A stretch of 64,000 nt of DNA from Dipetalonema caudispina (taxonomy: Eukaryota > Nematoda > Chromadorea > Rhabditida > Onchocercidae), in the NCBI GenBank assembly GCA_013365325.1, contig JABVXV010000001.1, positions 1,488,001 through 1,552,000 of the forward strand, written 5' to 3'. A program made the translations under genes and the position numbers. Positions 52,204 through 64,000 of the stretch are shown in pieces (the stretch's first letter is position 1; the number at the start of each line of letters is the position of its first letter). The notes under the pieces are model-generated. The model ran no database searches and was not told where the DNA came from. It worked only from the letters and a program-made list of their open reading frames with translations.

Positions 52204-53276
52204 CTAAAAGTAGCTGACAGAAAGTTTCAAACTGTGGTCTGCCTCCCCATCGGCTATGTGCGCAGAACGATTCCAACAGCACCGTCGATCAAATCTAAAA
52301 TAAGTCAGCCGGAAAAGAAAGATTGTTTCCCATGTATTATTATCCACATGGTAGTAAATGCGCAGAATACCAAAAAATTGCCATAACAAAAATATCAGTA
52401 ATTAAAAATACAACACAAATCAAAGCTTCCCGCATAATTTCAGTGAGAACTACTGCAACTAGACCTATCAAAGCTCAGCTCTGATTACCGGACAACAAGT
52501 AAAAGTCGATCTTTCAAAGATGAATGCAATCGGGTTTGCACCTGGGATTCCTGTGTAATGTGATGCATGGAGTTGTCGGCCACATCAATCACCAAATGTG
52601 GCGTTTGACTAGTCGACAGCACATTACTAGTTTGAAATGCAAGACAGGGACGGAAAGATGAGAATTATAAAATTATACATAAATGAGATAACAGTACGAA
52701 TAGGAATCAAAATCGTAATTGTAAAAATAACCATAACGATCATAATAGTAATATAATCATGATAATAATAACGATAACAAGAACAATGAAAGATGTATTC
52801 ATATGCAATAGGAACCCTGTTTTTATAGCGAAGAAGGAAGCTACTGCCATTCTCGTCGTGAAATATCATTACAACTTCATTCTGTTACTGCATCTTACAG
52901 TTGGATATTATGGGAAATAACTGTGGGTGGTCCTATCCATCAAAATGTTTCGTGTTGTATCACTGTTGGAGTGACAAGAGAACTGAGCATCTGCATTTGT
53001 CAGGCCAATATGAAATATATTCTTCAGAATAGGATAAAGTGGTTCCCATATAACCCAATTAGAACATTATTCAAAGATCAAATGGGCATGCTAAGCCTCA
53101 CGACAAAAGGCGGCACTAACTATACAATACGTTATTATCAGAAAAAAAGGAGCAATTAGCGCACTGAATGATGATTGCATCAGAAAAGAGCTTAAGGCAA
53201 ACTTTGAAGACCGTGTACCAACGACGATTAGAACGAGGACAAGCGTATAACTAAGGCTAACACCAAGCAACGACAT
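52204..53276 (-). CDS. Candidate small secreted protein, unknown family
   Basis: Three exons, 53203-53276, 52489-52626 and 52204-52294, join in frame to 100 residues. Exon 1 encodes a signal peptide (MSLLGVSLSYTLVLVLIVVG, then TRSS) and ends in GTTTGC. Exon 2 reads STSQTPHLVIDVADNSMHHI and SLKDRLLLVVR and ends in GTAATC. Exon 3 contains FDRRCCWNRS and ends VSYF. Codon phases match at both introns. The mature part would have a likely amphipathic stretch and a dibasic RR before an adjacent Cys pair, as in some peptide precursors, but I recognise no family. It starts about 300 bp after the pop-1 stop on the same strand, so operon-style co-transcription is possible. Exon 2 is GC-richer than its surroundings. 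The model is made by eye, with no homology support. Confidence 0.35.
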
Positions 53277-53582
53277 TCTTTTAAACTCTTAAATGTTTCT
53301 GATCGCTCCAACGCTAATATCGGCTATTTCATCCTGTTCTTTCACTTATATCTCTTCGCGTCGTTCATTATGAATTAGAAAACGATAAAGTCGATCTTCA
53401 TGACGTAACAATCTGACCTATTTCGTTTCGCGATGCTTTTGCGATGTGAAGGTATAGCGCTACAAAGAGCGGATAACTATTCAATAGGAGTGTGCATATC
53501 TTGCAAAGAAATTTTTTGAATCCCGAACGAACGAAGAATAAATGCCAACAACAGCCTAGAGTGGCGAATATACAAAAAAGAA

Positions 53583-56500
53583 CTACTGGCAAATAAGAGG
53601 AGTGGTCTGCTGCTCGTTCGGTACCTGGTTTAACATTGACCGAGATCTTTCAGCAGCGGCGGCAGCAGCAGCAGCAGCAGCATCGATATCATTCTCTGAA
53701 TCAGTATCACGACCGCTCAGTGCACCACTAGCAGCTGGTCCAGACAGTGAAGACGGAGTACCAGGAGTTCCTGGCGTTGTCGAGGAAACCACTCCAACTG
53801 GTGAAGATGCCTAAATAAGTACATGAAAACAAATGCATACTATTGGCAGCCTAACACTCCCGAACGAAATTTCATGCTGATCCAGATCTCTTTTCTCCTT
53901 TGTCCAAACCATTATTAAAATATATCTATACGTTTTAGATAAGCGTTTCCTCTTATGTATCAAAATATTTATTCATTCATTCTTTGAGCATCCATACACC
54001 CATTTTAGGGCATGAGAAAAAGCAAATAAATATTATTGACAAACTCGGATGCTTATAACCCTGCCACTAGGTGAATACAGTCCTATAACTGTTATCTTTT
54101 CCACGAAGAAAGCTCAGACGGTGAACATCTAATATCCTTCATTTTTTTTCGTTAATACTATGATACGAATAAAACCATTATTAAAATATATTTATATGTT
54201 TTAGATGAGTGTTTCCTCTTATGTATCAAAATATTTATTCATTCTTTGGGCATCTACACACCCATTTTAGGGCAACAATGTCCAACTAATCTACAAACAT
54301 CAAGAGGGAACGCAGAGTTAAAGCTCAGCTAACCTCGCGATACCAAAGGCATCTCTTTTTCCTTTTACAGTGCTTGCACCACTGATCCTGATTTACAACA
54401 CCAAACCGAGCTCGGCATTTCTTTTGTTCGCCATTATCTGCAATTTTTGATCACTATAAAATGGATAACTTGGATTATAAGCACCTATAGAATGATGAGT
54501 GAACATCCATAAGATGTATTTTGATGTAGCTCACTCACCAACGGATTTGTCGCGTTTCCGTTTTTTCTTTTTATTGATCGCATAATTTTCACGAGCCGAC
54601 CATCCAGGATACTTCTGCATATGTTGTTCGCGATCCGTCTTCGCAAGCTCGTAATACCTTTGTTGTTCTTCTTTCGGTAAATCGTGCCACCTCCTACCGA
54701 GTTCCTATAGCATTTCCGAACATAACATTTCTAGGTTAATAAACCACTGTAAATTCAGCTGAAAAGGAGACCCAGCGATAGTTAAATGTACACATAAAAA
54801 ATCTTAATCCTCCCCCATGTACTTCAGATTTTGCTTTAGACCACAGAAGGTATTCAGATTAAGCTAGTCTAGTAACCTTGTTTAATTCGGCACTTTGTCT
54901 TTCTTTATAGTCCAGTTCTTCCATCAATTTCGGCCTATTTTCCTTCATGAACCACATAAATGCATTCAAAGGTTTCTTGATGTGTTGTTCCTGTAAAAGT
55001 TGAAAATTTTGAATTTCTAATTAAATATTATTGCATATGAGTCTCCGTAACTGCCGCAAGAAAAACACACCCAAAACTCATTGATAAGAAAGCTGAACAA
55101 GCGCTAATTGGTTCGTTCAATGTCCTGTGAAAAACAAGCTGAAACAGTGCGAAGCACCACAACAGCAAATGAAAGGGATAACAGGACTGGAAATAAGTTG
55201 AAATAACGCCTACCTTAACTTTGGGCGGCTTGCTTTCGTTCTTCGCAGCCTTGGTGCTGTTAGTACCGCCACGTGAATTACTGCTCGGCTGCTGGGCTAA
55301 GTTACTGGCCATGGAGGTGATCGGTGATCCCATCTGAGGTAATCGCATTTGGTTTATTGAATTCAGTGGATGCGGAGATGTTGCGGCCGCTGCAGCCGCA
55401 TTCTGCATATTGCGCATCATTGTAGCTGCCGCCAGCGGGTTACCCTTGGGGGTAGCCGCACCCACTCCACTACCCTTCAATAGACTCATGCCAATACGGC
55501 AATATGTTCTCCACTTCGCATCTCTTCCAGAATCCCTTTGAGATCTCAGTAATAAGTCCGCTCAACTACTTAATACCTTCCGTTCATTAATCCCGCAACT
55601 ATGAAAGGATTGTAAAACACTAAAAAATATTAACTATGAAGAAAGAAATACACAAACCTGGAATAGGGAACTCGGAGAAGCTGGCCCAAAAGGGAAATTC
55701 CTGTACATTTCGAAGGTTGGTGACATAGTTTGTGCCGCCTGCTGCATGACGAATGCTGCATAGGTCGGCGACATTGAACGAGCATCCATGGGTCCGCTCG
55801 GCATCCTACCGAACGGCAAACCATAAGGTGCCTGATTCTGAAATTCAGCAATCTATTTCATACCAATAGTGAATATTTTACGTTGATTAAAATAGAAGCA
55901 TCAATCATATGAAAATCTACACCATTTTACCCCAATACCGCCATTCTCCCCTGACCACTAATTTTTAATCTCAGTATGATGAGGTGTAAATCGGAATAGT
56001 TTCAAGATATCTTTTTCCGATTGTGAAGAGAGCAATATACTGAATAACTTTATGCCATCACTATAATTAATCACTTCTCTGCCCTGGAAACCACTAATCC
56101 GTTGAATACAAAATTATCCTTGGCAATTGGAAGATTCGAGAAAGAATTAAGTTATTAGCGAAATATGTTACAAACCCCTTTGCAGCACTAGATGAAAAGG
56201 GGGTATGGAACGTATTTCGTTAATAACTTCTGTATCCACACTCTTTCAACATGAAACTCTGGGCAGACGTATAGCTATTATAATAACTTGAGACAAAAGT
56301 CGTAGTCAGTGTCGCTGGTGCTGAGCTAATTAGTTGCAATTCTACGGTGGGCATATCAATTTTGTTCCATAAATCTCGAGAAAACAAAAAATATATTGAA
56401 AAAGTAAAAATTCCAGTGAGCACATGAGCAATTACCGATGCAAGGTATCAATCATCTGTTGGTACCATGAAAAACCAAATACACTGCCCAACTACAGTTA

Positions 56501-59500
56501 ACTATATAACTCGACATAATTTATTTTTCCTCAACTCTGAATCTTTTGTATTGAAGTTTTTTTCCTTAACAAATCAGATTTTTAAATTCAAATATTCATT
56601 TACATTTGCTTGTCTTACATCTAAATCAGACTTCGTTTAGTATCTCACTATCTACTACCCTATAAACAAGAAATTGTTCATCTACTGCATAATCAAGTTG
56701 CCCCAATACATCTTTTTTTACGGAAATGCAAAATCTGAAGTCTGACAATCAGCGACTAAAGTTGAGTGAGTAAATATTTGGACCGACAAAGTTAGCTAAT
56801 GCTACCATTCATTTACGTATGAAATGCTCTAACTTTATAATCTTACTGTTTATTTGTTACCTTCTCCGAGCGCTCTCACTTCCTTTCCCATGCCGCTTTA
56901 TTCTATTTAGATTATACGAGAAGCTTGACAGATTTAACCCTTTAATTTCGCTCTTTCATCCCTCTTTTGTTTCCAATTTTCCTCACTTTTCTCTGATGTA
57001 TCTCTAATTCTGCGTCCTGTATTTGAAAATGAAAGGGTAAAGAAAGGAAATATCTCCATTTCACGCATCACTACTGCTCCATAATTTCTCTTCCCTCATC
57101 TAGAAAATTTCTTCTTTTAATTGGGAAACTTAATTTTCTCTTGCGTACTTCTTTCCATACTGTCAACCAGGATAATATAAGAACGGCTGCCTGTTCTGAC
57201 AACAGTATTTTAATCTCCTTCAGAAGAGAGCTTCGTTTGAATCTATAAACTGCATGTTTTGCTCGGCTTAAACTCTACATTAAAGGCTCTCCGCGAAACA
57301 TTTCATTATATATAAGGTCTCAGAGCTATCCACGCTTAATGATACAAAACTTATGGAGAGATGGAGAACCATGACGGCTTCTTGTTTTTTGATCGCAAAC
57401 TTACTGCTAGAAAATCTTTTAAAAGTTTATAATGAGCCAACCTCTCACACTTTTACTTGACCTTACTTGAAGATACCTAGATTTCCTAACATACCAGTAT
57501 GATATCGATATCGGCCTAGCATGTGGGAGAAAGCAAGGAAAAAGGGGGCAAGGGACAGCAGAGATCTTGACACGTTCTAATACTCCAACTCCAACATAAC
57601 AAAGCCTATGTTTCAGTATCAATCAAGTGTAATGTATGTCCACTACAGGTTAGTCGGACTAGTAAATTCCGAAACTTGGCGCATTAATCAAGAAAAACAG
57701 AAAATAGCAAGGCAAGCCTTCAAGCATTCCCCGTTTTCAATTCCCGTCTCATATGCTTCCAGTCTTTGCTGTCGTAGAATCAATCATTTTGCTGTTTCTG
57801 AGCAAATCTTAACCCATAACTCAGCCCTCCAACAGCCCGAGACTATACATAATCGACGTACATCAATCATCCAAGGAGCCCTTTTTGGCTCATTCAAAGC
57901 GGGGACCACACCGCACATTTCATTCTTTTCACACATTTTTTCGAAAGCGTTTCTGGTGCTCATCTGAGCAGCATTCAGATTATTAATTGCCAATTCTTCA
58001 GACTTTTAGCTTACCCTCTTCCTCTGGCTTATTTCTAGCTCGTTGAGACAAACTCAGCCATGAAATTTGCTACGAAACGATTTGTACTTTCCTAAACATA
58101 CAGAGCATCCCTCAATTTTACATCCCAGACCTTCCTATCTAAGCTAAATAAGCTGGTTTGGGACAGCTTAAGAGCAATATGGTACAAATATGGCTCTTTC
58201 AGCTTCCAGCTACACTTTTTGGAGAACAATGATTCCCTAAACTAAGGATAACATGGTACTAAACTCATTCAAGTTTTTTCCAGTTCCTTTCTCTCCTGTA
58301 CACCTTCTTAATAGAACATCAATTCGGACTACAAAAATAAATCTCAATATATCGCTTTATTCCTTAGAAACATTCCATTTCCATAAGGAGGAAATCAAAT
58401 TTTATTTGTAAACAAACATGACAAAAAAACTCACCGGTAGGAAGAATGGATAAAACAGTGGCAGTGGCCCATAGGTTGGAGATAGAGTGGCAGCTGAAAA
58501 AGTAGGAAAAGTAGGCGATGGTTTCACGAAAGCGCCAGGCTTCGAACCTGAAAAGAACATAAGCCTCATAAATTCAATACACTATGCAAGATATACATAC
58601 AAAATCCCAACAAAAATAAGCTGAACATCCCAATACTCTAATTAAATCAGTCAGTTCACGTTTGATATGGGCATATGTGATCTCATAAAGGAAGCTCACG
58701 ATGCTATTCAACAAAACATTTTTTAAATCCACTTATTCCTGAGATTATCAGCAGTTCGGATTGCTAAGAATGTATAAAATTTAAATTTATTATTCTCAAA
58801 ATACGCAATTCATATGCTGTTGAAACACTTTTAGATAGCATTGACAACAGTCAATAGAAGTACTGCCACTAAATAAAACAAATGAGAAAATTAACAAAGA
58901 TAAATTCTTGAGGAATAACAAATACGCGGTTGTGTAAGTAATGAAATACGGCCATCATAAAAAAAGCAAATGAAGTGACAGGTCTGAATATCTGATTCCT
59001 TTTGTAGTTCGTAATTTGTTTTTTAAATTTAAAACTGGGAGATGATGACCAACGAAATACGAAAGAAGGAAAAGTGGTTGGTAATAATGTTGTTAGGTGA
59101 GGAAATATGGTCGTCAGATAAATTCTTAACATTCCAAGAAGAAGTAATAATAATTTTCTATATATTACGGATTATTTCATATTTCGCAGCTATTCTATAG
59201 CTCACTACAAGATAAATTACCACAACAAGACGAAGCTTCCCATTGTGAAAAAGCCAGATGTGAAGGGTACACAAGAACAGCCCATTCCTTAAATAGAAAT
59301 GTTGTCTATTTGTTGCTAAAAAAGACAAAAAACTAAAAATAAAAATTCCCCAACAACGGATCAAGGATGTACAAAAATATACAAGCACTATCTTGAGTTT
59401 ATTTCCCTCAACTGCCGCCCACCTCATTTCCTTTCTTGGCTCTTCCCTAATCTAACATTTCATTATTATAATCTATTATGAGGATGGGCTAAATAAAAAT

Positions 59501-60628
59501 GAGCGAAGTTCTAATAAAGCTATACTATCAGAACAATTAACAGTAAAACAGAGAATGTACCATGCTCAAAAAAGCTATTGGTTTTTATAGTGATAACTAC
59601 AGTCTGCTAAACAGGACATAAACAACCTCCCATCACAGTTCATTACGTTATCTTCCATTGCACCTATCGCCAAGTTCGTTGAATTTTGAATTTTCATTTC
59701 ACTCTTCACAAGATTTGTTTCAAATGTTATGTCGACTTCCACATAAAAAAAGAAAAAACATCTGTGTCATTATACCAACAAGATTATTCTCACTTTGTCA
59801 TCATTTATAATCTATCTTGTACCGTGATATCATCACTGTTATTCGTTATCACTTTCTCCTTTCCACTATCACATATTACCACTATCCCGCAATTACCGCT
59901 TTCCATATGATGTCTACCTTTTCACTTAAAAACGAGGCAGCAGACTGCCTACACAATACAGCTCAAAACGTACCGTTGTTAATATATGCACGAAAGGGAA
60001 ATCATAGATAAAATAGAATGGAAAAGACTAGCAGCTGTGATGCTAACAACTCCTGAACATATAAGAACCAAATGGGTGATGGAGCACAAAAAAGGGAGAT
60101 GAGCTACGGTGCGAACATTACACATAGTTATTACAGAAACTGCATCTTCTCTAAATACAAAGCAACTTTATCCTGTTCCTGGGACGAATGCAATGTGTCA
60201 TAGTAAGGGATAATAACTATATACGTACTGATATTAAAAATAAATGACTAACTGTGACTAAACAAACATAACAAAGAAGAACGAGTGATAATATAGTGAG
60301 GAGAAAAAACATGTAGAAACAAATTACGCCGAGAAATCAACATTTCCGTCAGACTGCAAGTAGTCTAACACAGCGTTTCAATGAGTTTATGATATCAGAT
60401 AACTCTCACTATCCTTCTTTCCATTTAACTCTTTTAATTACAAGCTATATGATTGGCTGCTTAGGACAAAGTTGCTGGTTTGAGGTAAACTCAGCAACCT
60501 AAAACATATCAACCAACAAAAGTACCATAATAATTTGAATCAAATTATATAAACTATACTTGTATTTGGCTAATGAACCGAACCGGTTATTCTGTTATTA
60601 AATACAGAACTAAAGCTAGATCGCTTTA

Positions 60629-60666
<38 letters not shown>

Positions 60667-62397
60667 TATATATATATTAAGGAATAATTTTCAGTTATAG
60701 TCCCAAGAAATCAAGCATGATTCAGTTGCACTTAGAAAGTTCTACGACAATGTAGGCGCTCTATAAAGCAGTTTGATTCTCGTAAAAGAGATGAAGTTTC
60801 TAGATATTCCATTGATTAATGACCGTGATTGTTTGCTGGTGGTAAAATGAATAATTATTGCTCTGAGAAAAGTCAAACCAATAATTGAGGAGGATGGCGT
60901 CCTTGTTTCCAACTCTGTCTCCAGGGCCACATCTTTTTTATCCTCTGTTAATTGATGCGACGACTGCGCCGTTTCTACGTCATCCGCATCATTCCTGCAA
61001 AATATAACTATTTAATTCTCAATTAGTTATTGCTTTTGGCAAGAAGCCTCACCTTGACTTTAGGTAGTCCTTAAAGATAACGCTAAGCATTTCTAGTAGT
61101 TCTTTACTACGTATATATACTAGCGTATTATCATATTGTACTCTTGACTTCCACATCTGCGAATGGCCAAGATCTAATCATATTTCACCTATTGTTCACT
61201 ATTACGTAGCTATATAAAGATCTAATGCCAAACCTTAAGATTAACTAACAAATAATGACGGAGACAATATATATCGGATGGAATGGCGATTTGGTTGAGA
61301 CTGTTATTCCAAAATCTGATATAGAGTTTTGTTCCAAATGAAGGCATAATAGAGTGTATTTTCCCCAGAAAGAAGACAGAAGTATGCAACACTGCCTTAT
61401 AAAGCTAGGCGAATTATTCCTCATTCAAAAAAAGTTTCACAAACAGCCCTCACTAGAAAAAAACTAGAAAGATGCACCTTTTGCACTTATTTCTGCTACA
61501 TTTGTAAAGCGATCAAAAAACGTATTTACACGAATACAAAAAGTGAGGTTTACACATCATAAAAAGAAGAAGCAATGATTACAGTTGCTTTAGTCTATTA
61601 GCCATAAGTTATGTCAGAACTGTGAAAGTATTGAGAAACTTTCGCAGTTATGAGGATATGTCTCATAAAAATTTTTTTGTAACCATCAAAAAGCATTTCG
61701 GAGGAACTTTCCCGGATGTATGTGTTAGAGTAGATTGATAGCAATAGAGTCCTGATTGAATTTTAGACAAAAATATGATTTCAACAGTCATTTTTGAAGT
61801 GTCTCCATAACAGCATGAAAAAGGCACAATTGCTGTATTCGCGGAAACAAATCTAGAAAACGACAATAGAACTATGGCACATAAGAATGATGTACTAACA
61901 GTACTACTCTAGTTCACGAGCAGTTAAACCTGATTAAACCATTCAAACACAACCTATCCGAGCGATACCTCTAAACAGGTCCAGTAAAATGAATTCCACA
62001 AAAATATTAAAGCTGCTTCCATGTCTATTTCTAAAAACTCTCAAAAAGTAAAAAAGCAAACATGGACCAGAAAGAAAAGTAAATAAAGAAGCAATATTTG
62101 AGGCCCACAAAAACGGCCCTTCGCATGAAGTTTGTTTACTGGCTGACAGAAAATCCTCCTCATTCTCCCTCTCTCCTGTTCTCCCTCCTTTCACTCATCT
62201 GTCAGATCTTTCCTATTTAAATTTTATGATTTTCGGAAGCATAGGAAAATATAACGAAAAAGAAGGAAAGTTACAGGACGCCATCAGTATAACTTAATGT
62301 AATACCTATTCATGGCTAATTGAATTTTGGAGAGAAATTGGACAAACCTGCGGAAGACTTTCACTTCATCGGCGCCATCGTCAGCAGCGCTACTCAT
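53583..62397 (-). CDS. pop-1: TCF/LEF HMG-box transcription factor POP-1
   Basis: Nine exons: 62348-62397, 60879-60994, 58435-58547, 55658-55837, 55214-55513, 54877-54990, 54539-54704, 54334-54437, 53583-53810. They join in frame to 456 residues, near C. elegans POP-1 (about 437). The N-terminal beta-catenin-binding segment [13 protein letters not shown] is conserved. A Ser/Thr-Pro-rich middle ([23 protein letters not shown]) offers proline-directed kinase sites. The HMG box begins [19 protein letters not shown] at about 257 and runs to the basic tail [10 protein letters not shown]. The C-clamp CRARFGV...[11 protein letters not shown] follows. The C terminus contains ten consecutive Ala. It binds DNA with beta-catenin partners in the Wnt/asymmetry pathway, acting as repressor or activator in the nucleus. 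The 5' edge of exon 5 is the least certain; 55513 keeps the frame. An in-frame ATG at 62481 would add a hydrophobic leader and is not favoured. Confidence 0.96.
53906..54274. repeat. Direct duplication (about 105 bp) in the last pop-1 intron
   Basis: Copies at 53906-54012 and 54172-54274 share GTTTCCTCTTATGTATCAAA, CATTCTTTG and CCCATTTTAGGGCA with a few substitutions and a 4-bp difference in the CATT run. Both lie in the intron 53811-54333. Confidence 0.9.
60633..60678. repeat. (TA)n dinucleotide repeat in a pop-1 intron
   Basis: About 46 bp of TA with a single phase slip, self-complementary. It lies between pop-1 exons 2 and 3. Confidence 0.95.
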
Positions 62398-62425
62398 AGC
62401 GGTGACTTTCCGCGCGATATCCACT
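62398..62425 (-). other. Possible trans-splice acceptor for pop-1
   Basis: On the minus strand AATCTCTCCAG is followed by about 27 nt before the ATG at 62397. It fits either spliced-leader addition or a cis acceptor for a noncoding first exon. Confidence 0.35.
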
Positions 62426-64000
62426 GGAGAGATTGTCGGACAGTATACGGCCAACAATAACACCAACGGATATATGAGCAACAGTATTAATAATGACAGC
62501 AGTAAAAAGAGCCAAATGGCGATAACAGCAAGAGATGAATAACAATAACGAGAGGCAATGAGAAGGATAACCAGGGTCGGCAGCCAACCGACCCTTCTGG
62601 CTCATTCGATCCGTGATACTATAACTGATAAGTGGTGATGGTGGTAATCGTGGTCAAGCCAGGATAACTCCCAGAATGATGTCTGTGTAGCCTACACTGT
62701 TCCTTCTTCCTCCGGAAAGATGCCTGCAACAGTATGATTACCTTACACATAAACATACTCCTCACAATTCACCGCTCGCTCTCCATAAAACCGTCCTCTC
62801 ACTCGGTCAGTCCGGTCCATTCCGTTCAATTGAGTTCGGATCGGATCGGTTCTTCCAGTTAGTCACAACTACTACTAGCAACAGAGCAGAGACACATAGA
62901 CAAGCTTCCCGTTAGACCCGCCCGTCTTTCGTTCTCCTCCTCCACATATTGTAAGAGAAGAAAAAAATGCTACGTGTTTAAGGGGAAGCACAGATGGCAA
63001 AATGTCGTAGAGAGTTAATATAATAAAGAGAGAAAATAAGAGACAAACATTCAGCTATGCTATAATCAGCTGAACAAATGGTCAGGAGAGAAAAGGAGGA
63101 AGGAATGTGCTTTGTTCTTTGCACATTAAGAGAAAGCAAACCCTAAGTGACGACAAACATACAGACAGACATACATATAGAAATAATAAAGTCAGGGTGG
63201 GAGGGGAGGGGAGGAGGGGGGAAGGAAGGCGTTCGTCCTGAAACTTTACGTGTGCTCTCGAGAAGAAGCTATACAAATTGCATTGAAATGATCTCTCTAG
63301 AGATTCCCGCTTCTGACTTATCCTTGAAATTACATACTTCCCTTTACGTTTCACGTATCTTTCTCCAATCATGCGTGACAGTAATAAGTTAGAAAAAGAG
63401 AATTTGATTTAACGCTTCTCAAAAGTTAACATTTACTACTTAGCGATTTATGCTTTGTGCGGAGCATTTGCTTAGGAAGAAGCACCGCGGTACTGTGAGT
63501 TAACTAAGCAGGTATCGACAGAATGATGAATCAAATCAAAAAGGCACAATTTAGCATATGATAATGTACAGAGGAAGCTTCCTTCAGAACCGTTCCATCC
63601 AATATGTGGAAAGGTGCGCGGTAGAGCGCACCCATTATTTCTCTCTTACTAATCTATCTTATTTTCATGGTATTGTTAGAGATATGCAAATGTTTTTTTA
63701 CCATTTTCCCATGAGGTAATCTCCTGGAAGTTACCTTTCCGTACTTCCTCACTGCTCGGGTTACTTGTTGTACACTTTGGTTGAAAATAAGGTAGACATT
63801 ATCCCATTCCTAATCACAATCTGATACACTATTGCCTCATTAGTGATGTATGTTTTGCTCAAGTAAGGACCCTAGAGATATGATCTCGACGAATAGAAAG
63901 ATTATACGCTGTAAGGTAAGTGTACGGCAAGAATAAGTGAATGGAAAAATGAAATAAGTTACCAAAGGGGAATGAAATGTCAACAGGATGGAGGGAGAAA
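62426..64000. other. Upstream region of pop-1
   Basis: About 1.6 kb with no supported gene. It holds a GC-richer segment (62790-62950) with a repeated GATCGG-type motif and a G-rich tract at 63195-63221. Open frames at 63082-63372 (minus) and 63147-63392 (plus) arise from low-complexity sequence. Confidence 0.5.
63195..63221 (+). repeat. G-rich tract
   Basis: Twenty-seven bases, nearly all G, with G-runs of three, three, four, four and six separated by one to four bases. They lie about 800 bp upstream of the pop-1 start codon. Confidence 0.9.

Noticed and set aside
52627..52869. Minus-strand frame beginning MIFHDENGSSFLLRYKN
   Set aside because: The first 20 codons look protein-like, but no donor gives the phase needed to join neighbouring exons, and the rest is low-complexity Ile/Thr/Val. 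Left out of the small secreted-protein model.
53602..53814. Plus-strand 70-codon Ala-rich frame
   Set aside because: Antisense shadow of the last pop-1 exon.

Overview
The window is nuclear DNA of a nematode. It is AT-rich, has many short spliced exons with GT-AG introns, and carries orthologues of well-known worm genes. Composition, intron style and protein similarity suggest a spirurid or filarial-type (clade III) worm, but the species cannot be fixed from sequence alone. No rRNA, tRNA, CRISPR or intact mobile element was recognised.

Layout, left to right: tropomodulin (unc-94/tmd-1 type, minus strand, 929-5075); a long intergenic stretch with microsatellites (5146-13065); neurabin (nab-1 type, plus, 13066-21201); a GAF-containing cyclic-nucleotide phosphodiesterase of the PDE10A/pde-5 class (minus, 22561-28626); a secreted cysteine-rich repeat protein (plus, 30506-32756); a four-CUB protein resembling SOL-1 (minus, 33081-38550); an intergenic stretch with microsatellites (38661-44232); a LARP4-type La-related protein (larp-5 type, plus, 44233-49735); a candidate small secreted protein (minus, 52204-53276); and TCF/LEF factor POP-1 (minus, 53583-62397), followed by its upstream region. 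For each spliced model I joined exons by hand. Every model closes in frame: 387, 742, 712, 314, 715, 624, 100 and 456 residues respectively. The outer ends of some models remain uncertain.

Functionally this is a set of neighbouring genes, not a pathway. Tropomodulin caps actin pointed ends, and neurabin is an actin/PP1 synaptic scaffold. The phosphodiesterase hydrolyses cyclic nucleotides. The CUB protein is expected to be an auxiliary subunit of a neuronal glutamate receptor. LARP4 binds mRNA, and POP-1 is the Wnt-pathway transcription factor. From memory, the C. elegans orthologues of all six recognised genes lie on chromosome I, so the window probably belongs to the same ancestral linkage group.

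The most interesting observations are these. (1) A previously unlisted three-exon, 100-residue secreted-protein candidate lies about 300 bp downstream of pop-1 on the same strand. (2) A signal-peptide exon inside an intron of the four-CUB gene would make a separate two-CUB product. (3) A probable GC-AG intron lies in the phosphodiesterase catalytic domain. (4) The cysteine-rich protein has eleven four-cysteine modules. (5) A small CxxC reading frame overlaps the last CUB exon in antisense.
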